From Diplocloster modestus (GTDB taxonomy: Bacteria > Bacillota > Clostridia > Lachnospirales > Lachnospiraceae): a stretch of DNA of 64,000 bases. The stretch lies in NCBI RefSeq assembly GCF_019042245.1, contig NZ_JAHQCX010000014.1, positions 1-64,000 on the forward strand. Reading direction: 5' to 3'. The notes under the pieces are model-generated. The model ran no database searches. It was not told where the DNA came from and saw only the letters and a program-made list of their open reading frames with translations. Both the position numbers and the translations under genes were made by a program. Numbering within the stretch: position 1 is the stretch's first letter; each line of letters starts with the position of its first letter. Shown here one piece after another: positions 1 to 8,352 of this stretch.

Positions 1-1171
1 GCTGCGGTACTCTCGTATGATAAGTAGCGTCCAGCGCGATATAACTCATATCGTTGGTGGCGTCTGCCATGGTCTCATGGTCCACGCCGCCGATCGTCAG
101 GTTCTGGAACATAGGCACGCCCCGAAAAAAGTCGGTGTCAACCCAGCTGCGGACTTTATTGCATGTATAAATCTGTAAAAAGAAATTCTCCGTCAACTCA
201 ACCGCAAGCTCCCTTGTCAAAGACCCGTCCTCTAATCCGGCTGCATAATACGGCTGCATAAACTGGTCGTAACGGCCAAAGGAAATACCGGCTCCATTAT
301 CCTCAATCTGAATGCAAATATGGATGAATATAAGGAATTGTAATGCCTCCCGGAAATTGCGCGCGGGATGCTTCGGCACATGACAGCATATTTGGGCCAT
401 CTCCAGAAGCTCCTGTTTTCTTCCCTCATCAGTTTCCTCTGCCGCCATCTTTTCGGCAAGGTCCGCGTAGCGCGCGGCAAATTGAATGACTGCGTTGGCG
501 CTGATGACCGCCGCTTCATAGAAGTCTTTTTTCTTTACACATTCGGGGTCGTTCTTATAATCTATCTCAGACAGCCCCTCCTGGCACTGGTCAATGATTG
601 TCTGCAGACCGTTCTGAATCAGCCATGGATGATCCGGCGCAAAATGTCCGTCACCCCCCTGGAAATAAGCGCCAATATCAGCCGCCTTAATCTGAAAATG
701 GGTGGCAAGCGCCTCTTTCGGCAGCCTTGTTCGCAGCATATCAGTCACGGTCTGCCCTCGCCAGAAATCGCATATTTCCTGAATGACCGGCTTGTCCTCT
801 TCCCGGATTATGTACCGGTCCTCCGGACGCTTGTCCGGAAAATACGGATCGCCGTTCAGCATCTCGCTTTCCATCCACTCCATGTCAAATTCCGGAAACA
901 GCGGCGCCCAACGCGGATGGGACGCCTGATTGCCCGCGAACAAGCTTCCCGGTAGAATGTATATGCTCATATTTTGCAGCACGTGGTCCATCGCGTTTGC
1001 CCTGCGCTTAATCGGCACCTGATCCATGTGTGTCCTGTAATATTCCGTCAACAACCTGCCTCGTTCCACGCATATACCGTATTGCGACGACGTGATATAG
1101 CGATGCAGTCTGTCGATCCGTTTCGTTCGAACCGGCTCAGTAGAGATCTGATAAGAATCTTTAATTGCCAT
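1..1171 (-). CDS. Glycyl radical enzyme (PFL-like), 5' part only
   Basis: An open minus-strand frame of about 390 codons starts at ATG 1171, seven bases after a GGGGAGG ribosome site, and runs off the left edge. Its N-terminal half has the PFL-like pattern: a helical domain, a GHFAPDH segment, an FREALQFLIFIH helix, then SFGRYDQFMQPYY and FQNLTIGG. The order resembles B12-independent glycerol dehydratase and related eliminases rather than true pyruvate formate-lyase. Where glycerol dehydratase has HS before the ARFDQY-like stretch, this protein has AG (NGAGISFGRYDQ), so that substrate is unlikely. The radical cysteine and the C-terminal glycine loop lie outside the window. The family is clear; the substrate is not assigned, and no activase is visible. 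Confidence 0.85.
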   Translation of the reverse strand, partial: MAIKDSYQISTEPVRTKRIDRLHRYITSSQYGICVERGRLLTEYYRTHMDQVPIKRRANAMDHVLQNMSIYILPGSLFAGNQASHPRWAPLFPEFDMEWMESEMLNGDPYFPDKRPEDRYIIREEDKPVIQEICDFWRGQTVTDMLRTRLPKEALATHFQIKAADIGAYFQGGDGHFAPDHPWLIQNGLQTIIDQCQEGLSEIDYKNDPECVKKKDFYEAAVISANAVIQFAARYADLAEKMAAEETDEGRKQELLEMAQICCHVPKHPARNFREALQFLIFIHICIQIEDNGAGISFGRYDQFMQPYYAAGLEDGSLTRELAVELTENFFLQIYTCNKVRSWVDTDFFRGVPMFQNLTIGGVDHETMADATNDMSYIALDATYHTRVPQ

Positions 1172-1379
1172 TACATAACCTCCCCAATTTGTTCAATTTT
1201 TCAATTCCATCCTGTTTTCTTTAACTGTGTATCGCAGCTGATTTTTTCCTGCATTCTTATTTTAGCATTTCCCCCATCCAGATCGAAACCGATGATCTTT
1301 GGTTATAAGTGTACTATTTTTAAGAATATAAAAAATAGCAGCGCTTGAAAAATCCCCGCTGACTATTTTGCATGCACCT

Positions 1380-1412
1380 CACGTAAGCGGCTGGAAAACA
1401 GCCGCTTACGTG
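1380..1412. repeat. Perfect 14-bp inverted repeat hairpin
   Basis: CACGTAAGCGGCTG at 1380-1393 is followed by a 5-base loop and its exact complement at 1399-1412. It lies between the GRE gene and the hem operon terminator. The core AGCGGCTGTTTTCC recurs near 26630, close to the transporter stop codon, so this may be a dispersed palindromic unit. No T-run follows on either strand, which argues against a simple terminator. Confidence 0.7.
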
Positions 1413-1442
1413 CCCATAGCTCATAGCTATAAAAAACTGTTC

Positions 1443-1495
1443 TAAAAAGAATAAAGAAAACAAGCCATCTGAAAACTCGTATTTCAGATAGCTTG
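1443..1495 (-). terminator. Terminator of the hem operon
   Basis: Reading the minus strand downstream of hemL, a 14-bp stem with one mismatch (arms 1482-1495 and 1461-1474) is followed by a T-rich tract, TTTTCTTTATTCTTTTT. It lies about 90 bases after the hemL stop and is the only obvious intrinsic terminator for the operon. Confidence 0.75.
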
Positions 1496-1583
1496 GCTCA
1501 ATGGAAACTTTTATTGACATCTATTAACATCATCAGTACCCTAAAGTCAGACGAAACGTTCACCAAAGCTGGGAAGCCCTCCC

Positions 1584-2861
1584 TTATCTCATCCAAAACT
1601 CCTCAACAGCCGCCAAAGTCTCATCCACATCCTTCTTCGTGTGGGCTGCCGACAAAAAGATCGCTTCAAACTGGGAAGGCGCCAGGTGGATGTGATGTTC
1701 CAGCATCCAGTTAAAATAACGGGCAAATTCTGCCGTATCAGACTTCTTAGCCGTCTGGTAGTTTCTAACAGGCTGCTCCGTAAAGAACAGGCAGCTCAAA
1801 GACCCGACGCCGGTCACCTGATAAGATTTACCTGCCGCTTTCAGAATATCTCTTAAGCGCTCCCGGAAATAGTTCCCCAACTCCTCCAGGCGCACATAGA
1901 CATCCGGGTTTTCTTCCAGCTGGGTCAGTCCCGCAAGCCCAGCGGCCATGGCGATGGGATTGCCGCTTAAGGTACCGGCCTGATAGACGCTTCCGCAGGG
2001 AGAGATGGTCTGCATAATTTCCCTGCGGCCGCCGTAGCAGCCCACGGGCATCCCGCCGCCTATAATCTTTCCGAACGTGGTCAGATCCGGTGTAATCCCA
2101 TAGAATCCCTGGGCCCCCTGGAGGCTTAAGCGGAATCCGGTGATCACTTCGTCAAAGATCAGCACCGCGCCATGCTCCGTACACAGATTCCTAAGACCCT
2201 GGAGGAATCCCGGGCATGGTTCCACCACGCCCATATTCCCAGCCACCGGCTCCACGATCAGCGCGGCGACCTCCCCTTTATTTTCCTCAAACAGCCGGGC
2301 CACACTGTCACAGTCATTATAGACAGCCGTCAGCGTATCCCGGGCGCAGCCTTTTGGTACGCCGGAGCTGTCAGGAATACCTGCCGTCATCACACCTGAT
2401 CCGGCCTTCACCAACAGGGAATCTGAATGTCCGTGATAACATCCCTCAAATTTTATAATTTTATTGCGTCCGGTATAACCTCTGGCCGCACGGATCGCAC
2501 TCATCACCGCCTCAGTCCCGGAATTCACCATACGGACCATTTCCATGGATGGAACCAGACGGCAGATCAGTTCCGCCATCTCCACTTCCATTTCAGTAGC
2601 AGCGCCAAAGCTCAGGCCCTCATAGGACGCCTGGATCACCGCTTCCCTGATTTTCATGTTGTTATGTCCCAGGATCATAGGCCCCCAGGAACAGATATAG
2701 TCAATATAACGGTTATCATCCACATCATATACGTAAGCGCCCTCCGCTTTCCGGATAAACCTCGGAGTGCTGCCTACGGACTGATAGGCGCGGACCGGGC
2801 TGTTCACACCGCCGGGCATTACCTTTACCGCCCTCTCAAAAAGCTGTTCTGACCGGAACAT
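1584..2861 (-). CDS. hemL: Glutamate-1-semialdehyde 2,1-aminomutase
   Basis: A 425-residue class III PLP aminotransferase that converts glutamate-1-semialdehyde to 5-aminolevulinate, the second step of the C5 pathway. Visible signs are the start MFRSEQLFERAVKVMPGGVNSPVRA, the FDEVITGFR motif and the PLP-lysine region TFGKIIGGGMPVG. Length is normal for HemL. Its ATG overlaps the hemB stop by one base (TGATG), so the two are probably translationally coupled. It is the last gene of the minus-strand hem operon and is followed by a terminator hairpin. Confidence 0.97.
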   Translation of the reverse strand: MFRSEQLFERAVKVMPGGVNSPVRAYQSVGSTPRFIRKAEGAYVYDVDDNRYIDYICSWGPMILGHNNMKIREAVIQASYEGLSFGAATEMEVEMAELICRLVPSMEMVRMVNSGTEAVMSAIRAARGYTGRNKIIKFEGCYHGHSDSLLVKAGSGVMTAGIPDSSGVPKGCARDTLTAVYNDCDSVARLFEENKGEVAALIVEPVAGNMGVVEPCPGFLQGLRNLCTEHGAVLIFDEVITGFRLSLQGAQGFYGITPDLTTFGKIIGGGMPVGCYGGRREIMQTISPCGSVYQAGTLSGNPIAMAAGLAGLTQLEENPDVYVRLEELGNYFRERLRDILKAAGKSYQVTGVGSLSCLFFTEQPVRNYQTAKKSDTAEFARYFNWMLEHHIHLAPSQFEAIFLSAAHTKKDVDETLAAVEEFWMR

Positions 2862-3844
2862 CAGCCGATCCTCCCTTCCTCTATAAATCCTGCGATCTCT
2901 TTTGCAAAATAGCTGAGCAGAATACCACAGCCGGCACGGTAGATACTCACTGCCGTCTCACAGATCATTGCCGCCTCATCGACATATCCCGCCTGCGCGG
3001 CCGCCTTGATCATGGCATACTCGCCGCTTACGCTGTATGCCGCCACCGGCAGCAGGATCTGATCCGCCGCCTCCCGGATCACATCCAGATACGACAAAGC
3101 CGGTTTTACCATGATGATATCAGCGCCTTCCTCACAGTCTGTCAGGATCTCTTTGAGCGCTTCTCTCCTGTTATGATAATCCATCTGATAAGCTTTACGG
3201 TCACCAAACGCCGGAGCCGATCCTGCGGCATCCCGGAACGGGCCGTAAAAAGAGGAGGCATATTTTGCCGCGTAAGACATGATCGGGATATTCTCATACT
3301 GGTTCTGGTCCAGGACCGCCCGTATAGCCGCTACCCGGCCGTCCATCATATCGGAGGGAGCCACCATATCCGCGCCTGCCTGTACATGAGACAGCGCGAT
3401 CTTCGCCAGATAAGGCAGTGTCCGGTCGTTGTCCACCTGCTGCCCGTTCAGTATGCCGCAATGCCCGTGAGAAGTATATTCGCACATACAGACATCAGAA
3501 ATAAAATATATCTCCGGATGGGTCCGCTTCGCCTCTTTTAAAGCCTTCTGGATAATACCGTCTTCCATCCAGGCCCCTGTACCGCATTCATCCTTTTTAT
3601 CCGGAATGCCGAACAGCATAACGGACAAAACCCCACCGGCCGATACCTCGTCAAGCGCTGCCGGCAGCATGTCCACACTGTAGCGGAACTGTCCGGGCAT
3701 CGTAGGTATTTCCTCCTTTAGACCTTTCCCTTCTTTTACAAACATCGGATAGATCAGGGACGATTTATCGATTCTGGTTTCCCGGACCATTTTGCGCAAA
3801 GCAGGAGTGCTTCTGAGCCTTCTGGGTCTTTCTGTCAGTTCCAT
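2861..3844 (-). CDS. hemB: Delta-aminolevulinic acid dehydratase (porphobilinogen synthase)
   Basis: A 327-residue HemB that condenses two 5-aminolevulinate molecules to porphobilinogen. The start RPRRLRSTPALRKMVRET, the YPMFVKEG segment and the two Schiff-base lysine regions (MSYAAKYASSFYGPFRDAAGS and IIMVKPALSYLD) are intact. The stretch SDVCMCEYTSHGHCG keeps the three cysteines of the zinc-type active site. It lies 79 bases after the cobA-hemD gene and overlaps hemL by one base. Confidence 0.97.
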   Translation of the reverse strand: MELTERPRRLRSTPALRKMVRETRIDKSSLIYPMFVKEGKGLKEEIPTMPGQFRYSVDMLPAALDEVSAGGVLSVMLFGIPDKKDECGTGAWMEDGIIQKALKEAKRTHPEIYFISDVCMCEYTSHGHCGILNGQQVDNDRTLPYLAKIALSHVQAGADMVAPSDMMDGRVAAIRAVLDQNQYENIPIMSYAAKYASSFYGPFRDAAGSAPAFGDRKAYQMDYHNRREALKEILTDCEEGADIIMVKPALSYLDVIREAADQILLPVAAYSVSGEYAMIKAAAQAGYVDEAAMICETAVSIYRAGCGILLSYFAKEIAGFIEEGRIG

Positions 3845-3923
3845 TTCTATTTCCCTCTTTCTTCTTTCTACTTTAACTTTGCCGTTTGGAGATCATCCGT
3901 CATTCTTCTTCGACCAGATATTC

Positions 3924-5456
3924 CTATATCTGCTTTGAATTTTCTTTATGCAGCTGAATTACTTTATCTATCAGGCTGGCGATAGTCGCTTCGTCAGACA
4001 CTACTGTTCGCATCTGATATCCCCTTGCCTCCGCCGCAGTTTTTTCACCGATGCATACAGCCGTAACCTCATGGAAATCATCCAGATCCATGGATTGCAC
4101 AAACCCTTTTACCGTGGAAGCGCTGGTAAATACCACATAATCCTCAGGCCGAAGTTCGACCGCCTCCTGCGGCAGATACCGGGTACGGTAAATGGGAGCC
4201 GAAGCCACAAAAAATCCTTGTTTCCTCAAGACTTCGGCACAATCACTGGGAGTATCGGCCGGCGTAAGTACCAGAACCCGCTCATTTTCCCGTAATCGCC
4301 CGGCCAATCCTTCTCCAAGGGCATTCCCGTTAAATACAGCCGGCATATAATCCGCCCGGACTCCCCGTTCTTCCAACGCCTTTCGTGTCGCCGATCCTAC
4401 CACAGCGAACCGGACATGAACCAGACTTCTCACATCAATCCGTCTCTCTCTTAAATATTCCCAGAAATAACGGACGCCAGCCTCACTGGTAAACACCATC
4501 CACTGATAATCTTTAAAGTTCAATTCATCCAAGTGCCCTTTGTCACTGAGCGGGACCGTTTCAATGGACGGCAGCTCAATCACCTCAGCGCCCAGCATAG
4601 CCAGTTGTTGCGAAAGCCCCGACTGCTTCTCCCTGGGCCTGGTAATAATCACCCGGGCTGTGCCCAGCACTCTGTCCTCCGCCCAGTGGAATTCTTCCTC
4701 CAGCGCGCACACTTTTCCAACCACGATAATCCCGGGCGTGCCGATCATCGCTTCCACAGCGTCAGACGGCAGTTTCTGGAGGGTGGAGACTACCCTGCGC
4801 TGGCTGGCGGTGGTGCCCCGCTCTAATACGGCCGCGGGTGTATCCGGATCTTTTCCTTCCCGGATTAACCCTGCTGATATCTCTGGCAATGCGCTGACTC
4901 CCATCAGAAATATTAACGTCACGTCCCCCAGCCCGGCCAGAGCTGCGTAGTCGATACCCGCCCGGCTGTCCTGGCTGTCCGCCTCATTCCTGCTATTCCG
5001 GCTGTCCTGCCGGCGATGTCCGGTAATAATATGCACAGATGGTGTATAATCCCGATGCGTCACCGGAATTCCGGCGTAGGCCGGAACCGAGACAGCGGAA
5101 GTGATCCCCGGTACGATCTCAAAGGGAACTCCATGCTCCTTTAAAAGCTCCAGTTCTTCGCCCCCTCTGCCGAACAGGAACGGATCCCCTCCTTTTAAAC
5201 GCACTACCTTATTTCCGGCCAGCGCCTCGTCAAGCAGGATCTGATTGATCCTGTCCTGTACCACCTTGTGATTGCCAGCCTGCTTCCCCACATCGATCCT
5301 TCTGGCTGCCGGCGGTATCATCTGCAAAACCCCAGGTCCGATCAGCCGGTCGTGAACCACTACGTCCGCCTGTTCCAGCACGGCCTTTCCCTTCAGGGTA
5401 AATAATCCCGGATCGGAAGGGCCCGCCCCTACCAGCCATACTTTTCCAGTACTCAT
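3924..5456 (-). CDS. cobA-hemD: Fused uroporphyrinogen-III C-methyltransferase / uroporphyrinogen-III synthase
   Basis: A 510-residue two-domain protein. Residues 1 to about 250 form a SAM-dependent methyltransferase (VWLVGAGPSDPGLFTLKG, then VVRLKGGDPFLFGRGGEE) making precorrin-2. Residues about 265-500 form uroporphyrinogen-III synthase. This fusion is usual in Clostridia and drives flux to siroheme/cobalamin. The methyltransferase carries a polar insertion near residues 150-167, rich in D, S, R and N with an imperfect DSRNSRN/DSQDSR repeat. Its start overlaps the hemC stop by four bases, indicating coupling. Confidence 0.95.
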   Translation of the reverse strand: MSTGKVWLVGAGPSDPGLFTLKGKAVLEQADVVVHDRLIGPGVLQMIPPAARRIDVGKQAGNHKVVQDRINQILLDEALAGNKVVRLKGGDPFLFGRGGEELELLKEHGVPFEIVPGITSAVSVPAYAGIPVTHRDYTPSVHIITGHRRQDSRNSRNEADSQDSRAGIDYAALAGLGDVTLIFLMGVSALPEISAGLIREGKDPDTPAAVLERGTTASQRRVVSTLQKLPSDAVEAMIGTPGIIVVGKVCALEEEFHWAEDRVLGTARVIITRPREKQSGLSQQLAMLGAEVIELPSIETVPLSDKGHLDELNFKDYQWMVFTSEAGVRYFWEYLRERRIDVRSLVHVRFAVVGSATRKALEERGVRADYMPAVFNGNALGEGLAGRLRENERVLVLTPADTPSDCAEVLRKQGFFVASAPIYRTRYLPQEAVELRPEDYVVFTSASTVKGFVQSMDLDDFHEVTAVCIGEKTAAEARGYQMRTVVSDEATIASLIDKVIQLHKENSKQI

Positions 5457-6343
5457 CCTCCTAATTCCTCCTTAAGCCGCAGCGCCAGTTCTTCTCCCAG
5501 CTTCTCCGCCCGTTCCGCCGGACCGCTGATCCCGCCGGTTCTATAGTCCTGCGTTTCTTCTCTATAATAAAGTCCTTTGAGCTTCATCTCACCGTCCCGA
5601 ATCACCGCATGAGCCGCGATGGGGGAAGAACAGCCGCCGTCCAGGGTTCTTACGAAGCTTCGTTCCGCTGTTGCTGCAAGGGCCGTTAACGGATCATTGA
5701 CCTCGGCTAAAAAAGCAACATCCAGATCTTTTCTGGCCTGTACCGCCAGAATCCCCTGCCCGGCGGCGGGGATCATCTCATCGGTGGAAAAGTACTTATA
5801 GATCCGTTCCTGAAGACCGGCCCGCTGCAGCCCCGCGGCCGCCAGCACCAGCGCCGAATACTCCCCGTCGTCCAGTTTTTTCAGCCTGGTCATAATATTT
5901 CCCCGCACACTTTCCAGGTGGATGATCGGATATAAGATCTGCAGCTGCAGCTGCCGTCTCGGGCTGGAGGAGCCGACCTTCGCCAGATAATAGGAACCCG
6001 GTTTCGCTCCCTTTGGCAGCACCAGCACATCCCGGGGATCTCCGCGCCTGGCGCAGGCAACGATCGGAAGTTCCTCATTGGTCTCCATCGGCATATCTTT
6101 CAGACTGTGTACCGCGAGATCGATACGGCCGTCTGCCAATGCCTGATCCAGTTCTTTGACAAACAAACCTTTGCCGCCGATCTTATCCAGAGTCTTATCC
6201 AGGATCATATCCCCAGTCGTTTTCAGCGTAATCAGTTCCAGGTCTATCTGCGGATTGGCTCTGCGGATAGCCTCCATCACCAGCTCTGTCTGCATCACGG
6301 CCAGTTTGCTGTCCCTGCTTCCCACAATGATTTTACGTCTCAT
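5453..6343 (-). CDS. hemC: Porphobilinogen deaminase (hydroxymethylbilane synthase)
   Basis: A 296-residue HemC that polymerises four porphobilinogens into hydroxymethylbilane. The N-terminal IIVGSRDSKLAVMQTELV, the HSLKDMPM motif and the dipyrromethane-attachment cysteine in LDGGCSSPIAAHA are all present, and length is normal. It overlaps the downstream cobA-hemD by four bases. An 88-base spacer without a clear promoter separates it from the upstream precorrin-2 dehydrogenase gene. Confidence 0.97.
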   Translation of the reverse strand: MRRKIIVGSRDSKLAVMQTELVMEAIRRANPQIDLELITLKTTGDMILDKTLDKIGGKGLFVKELDQALADGRIDLAVHSLKDMPMETNEELPIVACARRGDPRDVLVLPKGAKPGSYYLAKVGSSSPRRQLQLQILYPIIHLESVRGNIMTRLKKLDDGEYSALVLAAAGLQRAGLQERIYKYFSTDEMIPAAGQGILAVQARKDLDVAFLAEVNDPLTALAATAERSFVRTLDGGCSSPIAAHAVIRDGEMKLKGLYYREETQDYRTGGISGPAERAEKLGEELALRLKEELGG

Positions 6344-6431
6344 CTACAACTCCATTCCTGCCGGCATCGCGCGGCATCTGCCAGTTTTATTCGTTCATAT
6401 CCTATATATTGCCGGTTCTGTTTCCCAGATT

Positions 6432-6896
6432 TTACTTTCCCGGTGATTCCTTCGGCACAAATAAGCTTCTTATTTTTTCAGCAGCCTCCCTGGCCAACCG
6501 GTGGTCGGACCCGTTGGCTGTCACGCCGATGACCAGCCCGCCCTCTGTAACGATTCCGGGAAAATAAAAATCACACTCTTCTTTACAGTCACAGACATTC
6601 ACCGGAATCTGCCTGCTCTTCGCCTCTCTGTAAATGGACTGATTCACCTGCCTTAAATCGGTAGCTGCCAGTACCAGATCCGCATCCCCGCAGTCTCCCT
6701 CCTGATAGCGGCGTTCATGCCAAATCAGGCGGCCGGCCACAGTTTCCTTCCTCAATTCGTCAGATATCTCCGGTGCAATCACGGTGATCCGGCATCCAAA
6801 AGGCAGCAGAGTATGTATCCGCCTGGTGGCAATGGTTCCGCCGCCAAACACCAGGACTTTTTTCTCTTCCATTTCTATATATACAGGAAATCGCAT
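6432..6896 (-). CDS. Precorrin-2 dehydrogenase (siroheme synthase N-domain type)
   Basis: A 154-residue NAD-dependent dehydrogenase converting precorrin-2 to sirohydrochlorin. It has an N-terminal Rossmann loop (KVLVFGGGTIATRRIHTLL) and the Met8/CysG-N helical region, without a separate chelatase domain. I chose ATG 6896 because it follows a strong GGAAGGGAGGGGAG site; the longer GTG-initiated frame from 6917 has no comparable site. It lies between hemA and hemC in the operon. Metal insertion would then fall to the divergently encoded CbiK. Confidence 0.9.
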   Translation of the reverse strand: MRFPVYIEMEEKKVLVFGGGTIATRRIHTLLPFGCRITVIAPEISDELRKETVAGRLIWHERRYQEGDCGDADLVLAATDLRQVNQSIYREAKSRQIPVNVCDCKEECDFYFPGIVTEGGLVIGVTANGSDHRLAREAAEKIRSLFVPKESPGK

Positions 6897-7011
6897 TCTC
6901 CCCTCCCTTCCGGACACAGGACAGGTAGCTGCCCCTTCCCCATATCCACTTTCGATATCACAGATCTTATCTTCCCGGATAATTCCCTATTGCCATAGCG
7001 AACCGGGATTC

Positions 7012-8241
7012 TCAGGAATCTTCACAGTCCCCCGCGGCTTCCTCCAATGCGGTGATACAGTCTTTCCATTGTTCCGGGGATAAATGATTTTTCAAACCAT
7101 AGAGAATTTTTGTAACGGATTTCTCCGCCGCTTTTCTCACATTTCTTTTCAACTCCTCAGGTTCCTCCAGGGCCTGATCTATCTCCCGGTAAACCTTCGT
7201 AAGCTTGGCGTTGGTGATTCTGCCGGCCGTCTTTCCGATCCTTTGTACCGCTGGTATCCATTCTCTGAAATAATACCAGGTTCTGAACTCATCCATATGT
7301 TCCTTCAGTATCACTCTCGCCCGTGCCACCAGCCGTTCATCATGGCCATTGACCATCCCCAGCATATCCGTATCATAGAGAACCGCACCGGACAGCCGGC
7401 CCACAGCCGGCTCGATGTCCCTTGGAACAGCCAGATCCACGAACAGGTAGCTTCTGTCCGGATCCATGGCACGGCATACTTTTTCAGCCTCTATCGTATA
7501 GTGCGGGCTTACCGTAGCACTGAAAATCAGATTCTTGTCCCTCAGATGCTGATATCTTTCCTCATATAAGATGACTTCGCACTCTTTGGGAATGACAACG
7601 TCATGCTTTTTATATTGCCTGAGTGTCATGGCCACCTGACAACCGCGGTCAATCAGGATCCTGGTCATCAGCCGCCCCATCTCTCCATTTCCAATAACCA
7701 TGCACCGTCTGCCTTCCAGGGGGCCGTACCGGTCTTCCAGCAGAGCCGCCGCGCCTTCCGGAATGGACATGTCCCTGGCTGTCAGCCGCACTTCCGTCTT
7801 CACCTGCTTCGCAGCTGTTACGGCGCTGCGAAAAAGTGTCTCCAACACGGAATCTGCGCAGCCGCATTCCCGGGAGCGGCCCAGCGCTTCCCTGATCTGC
7901 GTTAATATCTGATCCTCCCCAAAAATCTGGGAATGCATCCCGCAGGCCAGTTCGAACAGATAATTAACCGCCTCATCTCCCTGCCGGCTTGTAAAATGTT
8001 CTGCGTATTTTTCCCCATCCGCTCCTCTTTCCTGCATCAAAATAGAAAAAGGGGATTCCCAGGCATCGCTGCACCACAGTTCTGTCCGGTTGCAGGTAGA
8101 AATCAGGATGCAGCCAGCCATCTCATGTCTGGACGCCGCCTGTTCGCAGAATTCCATCCCCTGGGTTTTCGTAAACGAAAACTGCTCCCTCACCTCAATA
8201 CTTGCTGTTCGATAATCTATCCCTACCATCGATATGTTCAT
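7012..8241 (-). CDS. hemA: Glutamyl-tRNA reductase
   Basis: A 409-residue HemA that reduces glutamyl-tRNA to glutamate-1-semialdehyde, the committed C5-pathway step. It shows the catalytic cysteine motif LISTCNRTELW, the GEDQILTQIREAL segment and a Rossmann domain (CMVIGNGEMGRLMTRIL, slightly unusual because GAGEMG is more common). It is first in the minus-strand operon. A promoter-like TTGTCT-N17-TAAGAT sits at 8298-8270, overlapping the cbiK promoter and a shared dyad. Confidence 0.95.
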   Translation of the reverse strand: MNISMVGIDYRTASIEVREQFSFTKTQGMEFCEQAASRHEMAGCILISTCNRTELWCSDAWESPFSILMQERGADGEKYAEHFTSRQGDEAVNYLFELACGMHSQIFGEDQILTQIREALGRSRECGCADSVLETLFRSAVTAAKQVKTEVRLTARDMSIPEGAAALLEDRYGPLEGRRCMVIGNGEMGRLMTRILIDRGCQVAMTLRQYKKHDVVIPKECEVILYEERYQHLRDKNLIFSATVSPHYTIEAEKVCRAMDPDRSYLFVDLAVPRDIEPAVGRLSGAVLYDTDMLGMVNGHDERLVARARVILKEHMDEFRTWYYFREWIPAVQRIGKTAGRITNAKLTKVYREIDQALEEPEELKRNVRKAAEKSVTKILYGLKNHLSPEQWKDCITALEEAAGDCEDS

Positions 8242-8269
8242 CGTTTCTATTCTCCTTTGCGTCTATAAA

Positions 8270-8308
8270 ATCTTAACACTTTCCACATGTCCAGACAAGT
8301 GTTATGAT
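8270..8308. promoter_or_regulatory. Overlapping divergent hemA/cbiK promoters with shared dyad
   Basis: Minus strand (hemA): TTGTCT at 8298-8293, 17-base spacer, TAAGAT at 8275-8270. Plus strand (cbiK): TTTCCA at 8280-8285, 17-base spacer, TATGAT at 8303-8308. A perfect 7-bp dyad, AACACTT (8275-8281) and AAGTGTT (8297-8303), spans both promoters. This suggests a common repressor, or mutual exclusion of the two polymerases. Inferred from sequence only. Confidence 0.55.
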
Positions 8309-8352
8309 ATGAGAAGTATCCTGTCAGGTTTGCTTTTTTCGGAGGTTCACAT

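Noticed and set aside
368..1348. Two long plus-strand frames (195 and 124 codons)
   Set aside because: They lie antisense to, or just upstream of, the glycyl radical enzyme frame, have no ribosome sites and no recognisable protein features.
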